Positions 1 to 12,276 of a stretch of DNA of 64,000 nucleotides are shown here, piece by piece. The position numbers and the translations under genes are program-made. The DNA lies in NCBI GenBank assembly GCA_024336345.1, contig JANFOG010000002.1:1426001-1490000 (forward strand), in the 5' to 3' direction. Within the stretch, counting starts at the first letter, position 1, and each line of letters begins with the position of its first letter. This DNA comes from Mariannaea sp. PMI_226. Its lineage: Eukaryota; Ascomycota; Sordariomycetes; Hypocreales; Nectriaceae. The notes beneath the pieces were generated by a model, which ran no database searches, was not told where the DNA came from, and worked only from the letters and a program-made list of their open reading frames with translations.

Positions 1-1230
1 GGGGATCCAGAGCCAAGAAGTACCAGCTCAGACATCACCAGACGGTTTAATGCAGTCCGTGCGAGTTTGATCCTCTCATAGGGTACACAGATAGACACGG
101 GGCTTCATTTTCCACGATTGAAACGTGCTTTGGGATGCTGGTTGGACTTGCGGATGATTACGCCACGCAATCTCAGAATGATGGGTCAAACCAATCGCAT
201 TCATCTTGCTGTTTTCATTCAACCTATCTGCCAGCTCTTTCAGCCGCCGTCAATGCCTGTCGATCCAATCTTATGCCCGGATCACGCCCCGGGATGCCGG
301 CGAATTGGGCATTGGTTTGAGTGGGAACAGGGGAACAGGACATCCATCATCACCCTACATGCTATGTTACTGCGACGCGACCCAACAGCAATAACTCCTC
401 AGCTGAAGCTTGACAGAGGTCTTGTCGCTCAACTCTTGGGTAATACATACATACTACTGCAAGCGTTTTGTTAAATATTTGTAGGGTAGTTAGAATAGTT
501 GATCGACAATTACACGTCCTTGTTTCCTAATTTCGTGCCGATACTAGGACAGACAGGACCAACAAAGGATTAATGATTTACATCATCCTATTGCTACCTA
601 ACGTTGTATTTTGCCACAGCGGCCACAAATCTTCATGCTGACGTGGGTTGCCTCACTCCTTCAACGTCGAAACGAGGAAATCCAGGACGGTCTCCGTCCA
701 CACTACCCATATGCTGTCAATCATTATTTATGCGTTGCATCACAATTGACAGCCTGACGAACAGTGAGCTGCTGACTACTCCTGAACCTTGGTGATTCAT
801 CCTATCCCCGATGCAAGAATGAGAATAAGCCGTGCTCCTCCTCGGCTTCCTTCTTTTGCATTATTACCATGTTTTGATCACCTCCTCTTCCTTTATTGCC
901 CTCATGCATCATCCCAAATATCGCTTAGGCAAGCTATTTTGAGACGATGTTGACTGCTATCGCAACTAGGGGCATCCTCTGTGTTTCGAGCGACCAGGCT
1001 TGTGACGATCTAGGAGCAGCATCGTCCACGGCGATCGCTCCTCTAAGCGCGCGTCTACACCGGGAGATGTCATTGGACCCACCAGCCCGGTAGGCCCCAC
1101 TCACACCCGCTAGCTCCGCTACCGGTTTGCGACGAGAAGTCTCCGCCCAAGAAAAAAAAATAATCCAGGTTCGCATTGATGGCAGAAAGTAGTATTGTTC
1201 TACTCCTGCAGTCTGGGATCATTTCAAATC
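1..1230. other. Intergenic, upstream of DBP8
   Basis: No gene is supported here. Open frames are short, overlap on both strands and show no recognisable protein. The last 300 bases before the helicase carry C/T-rich stretches and would contain its promoter. No TATA element stands out. Confidence 0.6.
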
Positions 1231-2850
1231 ATGGCGCCGCCTCCTGATTCCGACAGCGCTACTGATGCATCGGATGTTCCCAATCATCCTGATGCTGTCT
1301 CATCCTCTGACGAATCCGATTACCTCGACAGTGCGGCTTCTCGAAAGCGAAGAAGGACGTCACCCTCTCCCGTGCCCCTCGATGTCGACGACGACGACGA
1401 CGAAGATGAGGATGAGGAAGAGCTGAAGAGAGCCCTCTCCACTATCAAGGCTCCATCGAGAGTCAAACGAAGCACCCAAAAGCCAGAGAAAGATGCTCCT
1501 GCAGAACCTCAAGGGATTCCCCAACCGTCAATTCTCGCCCCGACCGACCCAAACACGACCTTCTCCTCACTCAATGTTCGCCCATGGCTCGTGCAATCGC
1601 TCAGCAACATGGCCATTAGAAGGCCTACGGCCATTCAGAAGGGTTGCATTCCTGAGATTCTGAAAGGCAGAGACTGCATTGGTGGAAGCCGAACTGGTTC
1701 AGGAAAGACAGTCGCTTTCGCAGTGCCTATTCTACAAAAATGGGCGGAGGACCCCTTTGGCATTTTCGGTGTTGTCCTCACACCTACACGCGAACTTGCT
1801 CTCCAGATCTACGAGCAGTTCAAGGCAATCTCCTCCCCCCAGGGCTTGAAGGCCATCCTTGTCACAGGTGGTGCCGATATGCGGGCTCAAGCTCTTGAAC
1901 TCGCTAGGAGGCCTCATATCGTAATTGCGACTCCAGGACGCCTGGCTGATCATATTCGAACATCTGGGGAGGACACAATATGTGGATTGAGAAGAGTTCG
2001 CTACGTCGTTCTGGACGAAGCAGACCGCTTGCTCAACGGTACAGGCCATGGAAGCATGCTTCCTGATGTTGAGGAGTGCCTCTCTGTCCTACCCCCGGCC
2101 ACGGAACGGCAGACACTGCTCTTCACTGCTACAGTCACACCAGAAGTTCGGGCGTTGAAAGACATGCCTGTGAAACCAGGAAAGCAACCGGTATTTGTTT
2201 GCGAGGTTGACACCCAGATGCCAGCCATCCCCGCGACATTAAACCAGATGCACCTGCAGGTTCCCGTCACTCACAAGGAACATTACTTGCATATGTTCCT
2301 CCTTACCGAGGCCAATGTAGAAAAATCAGTTATTCTATTCTGCAATCGAACATCCACGGCTGATTATCTCCACCATCTTCTGAGGTTGCTCGATCATCGA
2401 GTCACGTCTCTGCATTCCAAGTTGCCCCAGAGGCAGCGAATCGACAACCTTGGCCGCTTCCGAGCCTCGGCTGCTCGAATTCTTATTGCAACCGACGTTG
2501 CCGCTCGTGGTCTTGATATCCCCGAGGTTAGCCTTGTCATCAACTATGACATCCCACGAGATCCTGATGACTACATCCACCGAGTCGGTCGTACCGCGCG
2601 TGCCGGTCGCTCCGGTGACGCCGTCAGCTTTGTGGGCCAGAGAGACGTCGATCTTGTTCTCGCGATTGAGGAGCGAGTAGGACGGCAGATGGAGGCATGG
2701 GAGGAGGAGGGCGTCAACCTCGAGACACGCGTGATCCGAGATGCCCTCAAGGTGGTTGGTGAGAAGAAGCGTGAGGCTTTACTGGAGGTGGAGGAAGGAC
2801 GAGAGGTCGGAGGCAAGAGAAAGCGAATGAAGCAGAAGCTTCGAGTTTAG
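1231..2850 (+). CDS. DBP8: ATP-dependent RNA helicase Dbp8 (DEAD box)
   Basis: DEAD-box RNA helicase of 539 residues in one exon. The N-terminal ~110 residues are Ser/Asp/Glu-rich with a basic RKRRR patch and an Asp/Glu run, typical of nucleolar proteins. The core shows the Q motif (RRPTAIQKG), motif I SRTGSGKT (153-160), PTRELA, ATPGRL, DEAD (262-265), FTAT as motif III, the [15 protein letters not shown] motif V and [10 protein letters not shown] motif VI, then a basic tail ([10 protein letters not shown]). The FTAT variant and the tail fit Dbp8 (human DDX49), which works with Esf2 in 18S rRNA maturation in the nucleolus. An upstream in-frame ATG at 1195 would add 12 residues ([12 protein letters not shown]); I prefer 1231, where MAPPP opens a normal acidic leader. 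Family certain; assignment to Dbp8 rather than another nucleolar DEAD helicase is strong but by resemblance. Confidence 0.93.
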   Translation: MAPPPDSDSATDASDVPNHPDAVSSSDESDYLDSAASRKRRRTSPSPVPLDVDDDDDEDEDEEELKRALSTIKAPSRVKRSTQKPEKDAPAEPQGIPQPSILAPTDPNTTFSSLNVRPWLVQSLSNMAIRRPTAIQKGCIPEILKGRDCIGGSRTGSGKTVAFAVPILQKWAEDPFGIFGVVLTPTRELALQIYEQFKAISSPQGLKAILVTGGADMRAQALELARRPHIVIATPGRLADHIRTSGEDTICGLRRVRYVVLDEADRLLNGTGHGSMLPDVEECLSVLPPATERQTLLFTATVTPEVRALKDMPVKPGKQPVFVCEVDTQMPAIPATLNQMHLQVPVTHKEHYLHMFLLTEANVEKSVILFCNRTSTADYLHHLLRLLDHRVTSLHSKLPQRQRIDNLGRFRASAARILIATDVAARGLDIPEVSLVINYDIPRDPDDYIHRVGRTARAGRSGDAVSFVGQRDVDLVLAIEERVGRQMEAWEEEGVNLETRVIRDALKVVGEKKREALLEVEEGREVGGKRKRMKQKLRV

Positions 2851-5099
2851 ACTTGTATCAGTAGACATAAAAAGTTGATACCAGATCCAAAATAGACGTA
2901 CTTGTTTATCGAAATAACCAAGTGTTGATTCTTCGAAGCACTGATGGACAACAACTCAAATGTCACTCCGTGCCAGAAGTATATGTCAATAGGATATTGT
3001 TTATTCTTGATGGTCTCTTCCATGTGGGCTACTAGAAATTGATGGACCAGCATCACCAGAATTCACCAGACCGCAAGACCTTGGCCAAGGAAGCATACAC
3101 CCACCCTAAGATGCAATTAAATGGGACTCAGAAGAGGTGCACATATCCCAGCCCTGAGGATAAAACAGAGGCATGTGAGGATCAAAGAGGTAAAAGAAAG
3201 AAGGAACTATTTGAAGTCTATCATGGGTTGGTATCGTTTCATCTACGAATCACTGAAAACAAATGGCCTAAGACTGCTATTCACGAAATAGATCAGAAAG
3301 CCCACTAGTCGAGCAATCTTCATAATTTTATCTCCCCTCACCTTTTATGCTTTGTATTCGACATACGCATCCCACACCTTCGATACTTAACTTCTCATTG
3401 AAGTCATAGATCGACAATTTTGAGCCAGGTTCCATGTTCCATTCATATTTCTTACTCGGCCATCTTGGCTAACCCAACATCTTCTCAGCCTAGGAGCTCA
3501 GAGAGCACTTACCGCACCAAATCGACTTCCCATACCTCTCATAAGTTGAGCAGCTTTCAGAATGAAGTAACAGTGAGAGTTCCCGCTCGAATACTCGAGG
3601 AAGGAATCGATCCAACTGAATACAGCAATCCGTCCTATCACTGCCTTGTGTCTGCGTACAACTGACTACCTTGGAAGTCGAGCCACCAAGGTTTGAAGAT
3701 ATACAATACTACAGGTCTAACTCACTCAATAGTCCTGTTCATTATTTGGTCACCATTATTTACAATAAGGTGGTAGTTGAAAGAGAGGAAGTGATCAGGA
3801 AACTCAGAAATGGGCAGTACTCCCAGAAGGTCATTGATGAAGAAGTGTGGTAAATACTTTGATTGACGCGACATTCCACGTACTTTCTGAGCAAGCCAAA
3901 GCCAGAGTCTATTTCCGAGTTCTCTTATTCAATAAGAACTTGAGGAGCGAGTTGAAAGGCCTCTCGAGGGCAACGATGGATGGTATTCACGTCTCACCAA
4001 GAGGAGGAGGTTTGTGACGTTGGGACTTCCGCCACACTCTGATAGAAATCGGTACCAAACTTGCCCGCCGTGGTATATTAGACAGGCAGAGGCATAAATA
4101 TCAGCCTGAAATTTTTTTTTCCGAAACTTGACAACTGGAAGTTGTCCATAGAATGTTTCTTTAATTCTTCATTCAAGGGGGTAAGAAACGAGTTGCAAGC
4201 TAGGATTTGCAATATTGAGCATCTGGCCTGATTTCAGGAACAGGAATCTGCTGGAAGAAATGAAAACCTTCTTTCTCATTTGAGTTTTTATTTTTATTTT
4301 TGCCTCTTTCAAGGCAATGGCGGTCGATTATGGTAAAAGTTGCTTTGGGCGGGTTGATCCAAGGTCATGTGGTGTCTCGTCTCTAAGGTTGGTAGGTGGA
4401 CCACATCTTGGCCATGAGTGATCATGCTTATAGCATTTTGTTCAAGAATCAAGACTATCTTCATCATAAATACAATATCAATATTAAACACTGAGGTATT
4501 CTATGTTGATTTTATCTCATGCAATATGCGACAAAATTGTCTTTAGGTGTATTGTTTAATTATGTATTTGGAATTCGGGAAGGATGTCCGTGTAAGTGAT
4601 TTTACAAGAATGCATCTACTTGTTTCATCTAAGAGTACTTCGTATGGAAAATAATATAGTAACAATTACAATAATAACATATCACAAACCACACTCTTTG
4701 ACAAGATGTGTAGTTGATTAAAACAATTCGACGTGCATCTGCAGATGGTTAATGATACACAGAGCAAACATGGCTCAGCTTGTTCTTACTTACTCATCAC
4801 CTTCGATGCCATCGCTGTTATATGTGTGTAACGTTGTAATTGTTCATCTTTTGATATTGAATGCACTATTTGTCTAGTTAATGTTACTCTGCGTACGTGT
4901 CGTCGTCGGCGATGTGACTGGGGATACTCAATTCGCGCCAGTCTTGAAAGGGAAAAGATTTTCCGTATACGTTGAACGGGGGTCAACAATAAACTTGGTG
5001 TTGAACTTGCTCTATCAGCACTCGATTGCTATACGGACAGTTGTTTCTCTTGAACGTTACATATGAGACATGAAAAAAGAAAAAGAAAATCTTTTAAAT
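2851..5099. other. Gene-free, partly A/T-rich stretch
   Basis: Downstream of DBP8. Reading frames between 3039 and 3852 are broken every 60-90 codons, and no intron arrangement I tried joins them into a recognisable protein, so at most this is a decayed gene. From about 4060 to 4780 the sequence becomes A/T-rich with T and A runs and few CpG, which could reflect old repeat-induced mutation. That is an inference from base composition only. Confidence 0.5.
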
Positions 5100-5440
5100 T
5101 CGGCCCGACGCCATTTGGGACCCAGAAACTATCTCGATACGATGCTGGATAACATCGTCAAATGCAGGGGAAGGGTCGATCATACCCCTGCTACCAAGGT
5201 CGAAAAATTTTCTAGAAGGATATTCGAACCCAAGCTCATGTTGGATGCAGGATAGCTTCAACCTGCCTGTCGAACAATAGTGTCAAATGCGGGTTGATTC
5301 CTAATACAGCCTGAACTAACAGCCAATCAGGTAGAAGGGTGTTTGAACCCCCACTATCTTCTTGGATATAGTATCCATCGATAGCTGCAGCTGCCAGACG
5401 ATAGGGCTAAATGCAAGTCGCTTGCTAATAACTGCCAGGA
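5100..5440. repeat. Degenerate tandem repeat, period ~125 bp, about three copies
   Basis: Three diverged copies can be lined up on a core reading GTCAAATGCAGG (5157), GTCAAATGCGGG (5282) and GCTAAATGCAAG (5406), spaced 125 and 124 bp. A second anchor, TAGAAGGATATTCGAACCC (from about 5215) and TAGAAGGGTGTTTGAACCC (from about 5332), keeps the same spacing. Copies differ at many positions, with many transitions. No coding potential is visible. Confidence 0.6.
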
Positions 5441-5580
5441 TTGATAACCGGTGGGGGGGAGGGTGGAAAAGGGGGACAAAGAGAAGCTTGTTTGGATCGA
5501 CGTCATTTTGGATGCAGAATATGGTCGCTTAGGGGACCCGACTTATTCTGCCGTGAGCTAAATAGAAACATTGGCTAGGA

Positions 5581-5664
5581 AGCCAATGAGAAGCATAGTC
5601 GATCTAGCCAATAGTGTTGGATGGCTAATGAGAAGCATATTCTATCTAGCCAATAGCATTGGAT
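5581..5664. repeat. 42-bp tandem duplication
   Basis: Two adjacent 42-base units (5581-5622 and 5623-5664) match at 36 of 42 positions. Both contain AATGAGAAGCATA and ATCTAGCCAATAG. On the minus strand the unit is a multiple of three, so an open frame there repeats the peptide YWLDR.CFSLA, but this looks like a by-product of the repeat and not a gene. Confidence 0.8.
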
Positions 5665-8600
5665 CCAAGACAGCTGCATACACAGTAGTGCTAAAAGAAT
5701 AGTTTTGTGGATAACCGGAAACAGAAAAATGTGGGTGCTGTTGGGAGGAAAACAAGATATGTGCGAAACCCCGGCGGTGGTTTCGGCGACGCTGCCTTCT
5801 CTGTCGCGGCAGCACAAGCTATCAAGCGATCGCAAGGGCATTACACCCCTCCCCTTGATTGGTTTGGATCTACTGTAAGTTTGATCTAGTACGGAGATGG
5901 CCGACACATCTACCGTTTGAACCAACTAAAATCTTCCAAGATATCTAAACGGCCGCTCAGATCGTGGCGTCCTTGCGAGATCGACGATGCGAATCTGCAT
6001 CTTGAAAGTGGATTGTGGAAACATGCATGGAACACGCTTAGAACAATAGGAACGTCTATCTGCCCTGACGTAGCCTCGCCGAGATTTCCATGAGCAGGGA
6101 CTGAAACGCCGTTAAGCTTTCTGGTTGGCGGAAAAGCTGCAGCCACAGGGCTATTGATTTCCTATGCGAGCTGTGCAGGTGGCCGATTCTCACGTTGAAA
6201 CGTGATGCATGAGGTGAAAGCAGGCTTTTCCCTATCAAGAGCGGGAGCTATCTGAAGACCTGCATAGAATAAGCGCTTTGTGTAGCAAATATTCCCCATT
6301 GTGGCAAAATGGGTCAGTATGATCTTGCTTGAACCATACGCGTGCACACGCGAAGTCTATGATTGAAGAGACGACACAACAAAAAGTCCCTGATGCAGAG
6401 TTCGCTTCGCAAGCAGTTCATCTGGTAAATGGCAATCGGTGATTGTCTTTCAGATTGAGCGGCCGACCTGAGAATATGGTGGGGTTTAGGCCGATGGCTA
6501 CTGCGTATAGTGGAACGGCCATAAGGCGGCCAGTCACGGCAGCCGCTCCCAGCCCTGTTCAAGATAGACGGGTAAATGGATAGATAGTAAGGAGGCGAAT
6601 ATTGCAAGGCTCCGCTGCCTGGGTATTGCAACAGGGCACTGCTACGGCTCACGTATCCTAAACCTTGTGTGTACCGCAAAGCAATTGCAGATAGCCCCAG
6701 AAACACAAGTTCGCGTCTTTCTTGCAAGTCATGTAAAGCGACCAAACCCGGGGGAAGCTTGTATGTGCTACCATTCGTCTGTGAGGCTCGATATTTCGTC
6801 GACCCCGTCAAGCCTTACACGACGAGTCATGGTTATTTGATCTCGCTATGGGGTTTTGAACCCGCATCAAACTATCCCTACTTTTGCTTAACTGTAGAAG
6901 AAGCTTTCAGATCCGAGATAAAGCGCATCTTGCATATTCTTTGACCCTCAATTCATGGGCAACTAGCCATACTCAGGAAGCGTCGTGTTACTCAGCTAGA
7001 TCGCAATCTCATCGTTCAGTGTAGGTCTCCAAAGGTCCGAGGAGATACCTGATTCTGGTAGCAGCTTGCAGTAGCTTGCAGCAGCTTGCAGCAGGCAGGG
7101 ATCAATTGTTAGGCAAAGCTCTCCTTGCTTCGTGTGATTTTTTTTTCTTCGTCTTCTTCACCTTTGGTGTGGCCCGCCTTATCAATCGTCAGGGTTCTTG
7201 GACGGGAGAAGACCCACAAAAGACCAGTCCGGCGCCGAATAGACGGGGCTCCAGTTTTGTGCCGGGTCCCGCTTGACGTGGAACAAAATTTTCCTTCTGG
7301 AAGACATGCAAGGGCGCGTCGAATGCCGGCCACTTCGGCGAGCAACTGCTGTGGCGTATGGGCGCAAACCTGTGACGTCGGGGTTTTCCTCACGCCCGCT
7401 CAGGCGGGATTAAGCCACGGGATTTCCACGGGGTTTCGTAACGGCAAATGTGATGACGGGGAAATTCACGTTCTCCATGGAATTACTTCACTTTTGAGCT
7501 TACCAGCTGACCTTTTTGATCACAAAATCTTTCTATTTGAAGACCGTGTCGCCTCCAAATGACTCTTTTCGCAGTTGGAATCAGTATTTGCAGTCGGGAT
7601 TTATCGGTGAAGTATATCGAATGAATTGCTCTAAACAAATTTTTGGGTGAACGGAGTTGTTGAGGCGTACTTCCGGCTTGGGGCTTGCGGAAAAAGAATG
7701 CAGGGAATGAATAAATCCGATGGGGTGTACGTTTAGCGACTTACAAAGCGCGGGGGCTCGAATGGGTTTCCTTCAGTCAGGCAATCTGTAAGCCATCCAC
7801 TAGTTAATGGAGGACAGAGTGTGTTGCTCTCCAAACTGTCTGCATCTTTTCCTGACCATGCTCTTCTGGGCGTAGCGCCCAACACGTGCTGTACGGGGAT
7901 TATTCAGCCGACAATAAAATCCGGCCCAGGTATTACAGTCGAAACTCGGTCATAGGAGATATCCAGGAAATAAACGACGTCACCATGCTTGAGTTTATTT
8001 TGCTGGAGTGTGTTAGGGGTCCAGCAACCCTGGACGTAATGCATCAGTTGCGTCAATCAAGGGGTGGTTCGACATGTATGTATGAAGAGCTTGAAAGCCC
8101 TATGGACATCTCCATATTTGAGGTCTGTCTTGAAGGGGATTTCGTCGGATTCGTTCAGTAGTCCGAAAGAGTCAAAAAATGGACCTTGGGATGATTGACA
8201 AGGCGCAGCAGTGGACTGAAGTACCTATGTACCTCTGCACTGTGGTCGGCACAAATTAAGGTTGTGGACAATGAAAATCACGGTCACCATTCATATCCGC
8301 TAAAAGCTCCCTGAACTCCACAGCATCGCGTAGAAGGTTCTCATTGCATCTCATTAGGAAGCAACAAAGGCTCCAAAATTTATATTAGGCATCGACTTTC
8401 GTCTAACCACCCCTATGGACCGACCACGATGGCGTGGAAACGGACGAACATACGGAGCAACCCATGTAAATGGGGAAGGGGAGGGGGTGTTGATTTCTTC
8501 AACTGATGCATGACAAAATGACGGGAGGCTTACGGAATTTTTTATTTTATGAAACTCGACAGCAAGCTTTGGGGGGAGAAAAGGGTTGGGATCCCTGTAA

Positions 8601-11544
8601 GTTCACTCGCTGTTTGCACCCACGTAAAGCCTTCCCGCGCGACACCCCGCGGCGGTGTTCTGGGGGAGAAGGGACATTTGCACAACTCCGCTCCGCTCCA
8701 AGCGGTTGCTGGGACGCCGTCAGCGCTACGAAACGAGCGGTCAGCGTGAGAAAGCGTTGTTGTGCCCTACAGAGCCCCTAATTCGTTCGTCTCAGTTGCA
8801 TAATGTGTGAGCATTAAACCTAGCAGCATCTACTCCGTAGAGAATTGTTAGGTAGCTCTGGCGTGGGTGGGCAGTAGCTAAGATTGGCACGAATACTGCA
8901 ATCGCAACGTGGACATTGGCAGCAACAGCGAACAGTCACACACACACACACTATCGCGAATGAGTAATCGGAACTTTTCAAGAAGGTGTAGCGCATGGCG
9001 TGCGGTGATTGGCTGGTAGCGTCGCAGTTTACCCTGTGACCTGCTCGCGCCGCCGCGGTTTCGGGGTTCGAAAAGTCCGTCTGCGCGCGAATCTCCCACA
9101 GTAGGCGTGGCTGTCGGGGTCCGGAAAGTAGGCGGAGGATTTGGACGCCCGACGAACAAGCCACAGTGGTCGACTTCGCTGATGAGGGCTGAAACAAGAA
9201 CGAGGCAGGCAGCGAGATCCAGAAAGGGCCAATTCGTTGCCCGGGGGGGTTCTGCATGCGATACTATACGAAGTACGAGCAAATCCTTATTCTGCAATTC
9301 TGTTGCCTTGGTACTGCCCCTGGGGCTATACCGCGATGACGATGCCTTTTTTGATAAGACGTACGTAGGTGAGTGCGTGGCAACTGTACTGATCTGATTA
9401 ACCACGCCGCATACCTATCGTATTGGAACCGAAAAATAGGGGCAGTGAATTGGGATGAAGGGCGCAGCCTGCTAACGCACGTACAACTACAGTACGCAAA
9501 ATGCCCTGCCAAGCCCCCCTGGATTGTGAGCATTATGCCAGAATTAGGTTACGCAGACAGCATTCCTCGCAACATTATACGCGTTATGCTCTCGGAACTA
9601 AGCGACAATGTGTGGGGGAATGAAGATCGTGGTGGTGGTGTAGTGGTGAGTCTACAGCGTGCACCTACCCAAAAACTGTGGCAGAGACAGGCTCTAAACC
9701 AAACCTCGAATGGGTGACCAGATTAGTTAAGCGGAATTTGCGCTCTTTGGTAGGTTCGCTTTCGTCGCATTCGATAAGCTCCGACGTGGCGAAGCTCATC
9801 AGCCCTACAACTATTGCGGAGGTACGTACCTCGCAACTCTCTCTCGCACTCTCTTCCAGGCGTTCCTCCACCAAAAAAGCACCGCACATCCACCCACAAA
9901 ATCCGCTGATGACTAGTTTCACGGTTTTGAGGCTCGGATTTTGATCACATTTTTCGGACTCTGCACGGGGTTTCCCCCCCCCCCATTCTTCTTCTTGGTG
10001 TGTCGAAAAAACGTAACCCCATGATGCGGCCTGTCGGGAAACTTCATTATCCCGCCTCAAGGTTATGAGCCATACTGAGTGAGCTATTGTGTTGACTGTG
10101 CCTGAGCGAAAGTAATCACACAGATGGGCGTTGCTTGTGATATGCAGGTCATAACGGTATGAATGGCACGATTGTGTAATGTGACCCGTTCTGGCGGAAT
10201 TAAACTCCATCGTCATCGTTCAGAACTACCAGCATTACTACGGTAAACAGTACGTCTCGTCTGAATGGCCTGAATAATAATCGAGTCACGGGCGATGACG
10301 GTGCTACCCGCCCATAACAACGGAGCTAAGGTAATACCGTCAATAAAGTTTCAGTGCAGTTTGCTGTGAGATTGGAAATCAGATCCATGGAGAAAAATAT
10401 TGATTTGTAGTGAGTCCGGACGTAATCGGTGTTTTGGGGGGGAGGATCAAGCGACTAGGCTGCATTTGTACATAGAAGCTGACTGAGCGCCCTGAACACT
10501 CACTCACTTGGTGGCTTAGGAATCACAATTGCGTGCTGCTCAGGCACCCTGGCAAAGAGTGATAGAAGTGGCTTTTTTCGGTTTCACACACCCATAATCT
10601 TCGAAATCAACTTTGCTACAGAACCAAGGCGAACATCTGTCTGACGTAGAGCCTGTAGCTTTACTTCGTAAGCGCTGTATTCTCAGCAATAACTCTAAAC
10701 GCAGAACAACCTGAAGGAATTGACAAGGCGAGAGAAATTGAGAAAAAAAAAAGAGAGGCAGGGTGCGCTGCTGGTCCATGTCTGGTCTCTCCTCTGGCTG
10801 CATGCTGAATAACCGGATGGGCCGAACAGGGCCGGAACCTACGTGCTCAGTACCTGTATCAGTTTGTTAAGCAGGGGCAGACCAGCCAAACGAGAACGAG
10901 AGCCACCTGCATTGAATGTCTCTTTCTGCCCTGCAGTGGGCTACAGTGGGCTTCAGTGGGCTTGCTGGTGCTGGTCTCTGAGGGTCCTGGGGATCCGTGC
11001 GCTCGCTGGGCAGCCGACTGAACATGCCGACCCATTTCGCTGTCCGATTTTTGAGATCCATCCACTCCTCCCTAACGCACACACCCTAACGCCCCCACCC
11101 CCCGGCTCACGGCAAGAGTCATTCAGACCTTACACCCCCTTCTTTCGGATTCGCAGCTCGGACTTTGTGAACACGCACTCCGTCAGTGGGTCCCCCGTTC
11201 AAGCCCGTCTCCTCCTCCATCGTGATTACAGGAATAAAAGATCCTGCTCCCCCCCGAGCATCAGAAACAATTCCTCAATACAGCCACTTTCAATCCATTC
11301 AAACAACTACTATCAAGATCAAGATTTAATATCAAGATCCCTCTCGCAATTCAACAGCATTCCACAGACGAGGACTGACGCAACTGATACTACCTACCTA
11401 TATATCCTAGCATCAGCCAAATTTCACCATTGGGACACCCCTACACTAGTAGCCTTTGGCCCACCGCAATCGGCATCGCTGCCTTGACTCACAACACATC
11501 TACCACAACCATTTAAAAAGGTCACAATCCTGCCATCCATCACA
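5665..11544. other. Long gene-poor stretch; last part is the leader of the Ecm13-like gene
   Basis: About 5.9 kb without a supportable gene. Small simple repeats occur at 7061-7090 (10-bp GCAGCTTGCA, three copies) and 8937-8951 (CA)n. The longest frame, 10843-11487, has no ATG and begins with GTG. It lies over the probable promoter and leader of the gene at 11545, which carries C-rich and C/T-rich sequence around 11080-11225 of the kind seen near fungal transcription starts. Other frames start with GTG or TTG or look random. Confidence 0.5.
7061..7090. repeat. Three 10-bp units GCAGCTTGCA
   Basis: Three consecutive decamers, the middle one with a single change (GTAGCTTGCA), followed by a partial GCAG. 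A simple tandem repeat in non-coding sequence. Confidence 0.85.
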
Positions 11545-12276
11545 ATGACTACCATTATGCAATCAAACACCCAACGGCCAACTGCCACCCACTCCTCTTC
11601 TTCTCTCAGACAAGCTGCTATCAAGAAGAACATGAGCATCACCCAGACTTACTACCTCGCCCACAAGGCTCGGGCTAAGCTCTCTCGCGAGGCTTCCCAG
11701 CCTGATCACGATCTCCGCCTGCTTGTCGGACACGCCAACCTCCTCGACTCTTTGATGATTGAGCTTGCCGACGCCGAGCGAGAACAGGAGCGATGGTTTA
11801 ACCAGTCCGTCCGAGGATCCTCAAGCAAGCAGGACCGCCACGTTCAGTGGGCCGACCAGACCATCCAGGAGGAGTACGAATCCGACTCTTCTGACTCTGA
11901 CGACTACGAGTCCGATGAGGAGGACATCGAGATGTCCACTGCTGTCGCTGCCATTCCCGCCAAGTCCGCCATCACTTCCATCAGCTCTGCTGACGATATG
12001 GAGGTGGATGATCTCGAGGAGGACTACACACAGCTTGAGCTTGTCCGAACACACTCGCATTCCAACTCTCCCCCCGAGCTTGTTGAGCACGACCTCTCTG
12101 AAGACTCTTCAGATGACGAGTCGATGCCCCCATCACCACCTCAGCCTATTCTAGCTACCTTCCCCACGAAGCAAGCTGAGAAGCAAGAAGAAGATGATGA
12201 AATCTATGAGGAAGACGACTTCTTCCTGCCAGCCCGAAGCCCCGCGAGACTGGTATCGGCCATCACGGTCTACTAA
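11545..12276 (+). CDS. Acidic Ecm13-like fungal protein
   Basis: Single-exon protein of 243 residues. The conserved part is the N-terminal ~85 residues: SITQTYYLAHKARAKLSREA followed by DLRLLVGHANLLDSLMIELA and AEREQERWFN. This pattern resembles the fungal Ecm13/YJR115W family, small proteins of unclear biochemical role linked to the cell wall or stress in yeast by name only. The rest is low complexity and strongly acidic with Ser/Asp/Glu runs (about residues 110-130 and 150-235), ending in FFLPARSPARLVSAITVY, a short conserved-looking tail. No signal peptide or membrane segment. The ATG at 11545 is the first in frame and has a CACAATG context. An unusually long C/T-rich leader precedes it. 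Family assignment moderate; function unknown. Confidence 0.8.
   Translation: MTTIMQSNTQRPTATHSSSSLRQAAIKKNMSITQTYYLAHKARAKLSREASQPDHDLRLLVGHANLLDSLMIELADAEREQERWFNQSVRGSSSKQDRHVQWADQTIQEEYESDSSDSDDYESDEEDIEMSTAVAAIPAKSAITSISSADDMEVDDLEEDYTQLELVRTHSHSNSPPELVEHDLSEDSSDDESMPPSPPQPILATFPTKQAEKQEEDDEIYEEDDFFLPARSPARLVSAITVY

Noticed and set aside
3420..3852. Two adjacent frames that might be exons of one gene
   Set aside because: The first starts at TTG, no splice signals join them in frame, and the product is unrecognised.
6314..6811. 165-codon minus-strand frame
   Set aside because: Starts with TTG and shows no domain, hydrophobic pattern or family resemblance.
10843..11487. 214-codon open frame upstream of the Ecm13-like gene
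   Set aside because: It begins with GTG, contains no ATG, is Pro/Ser-rich and lies in the C/T-rich promoter and leader of the gene at 11545.
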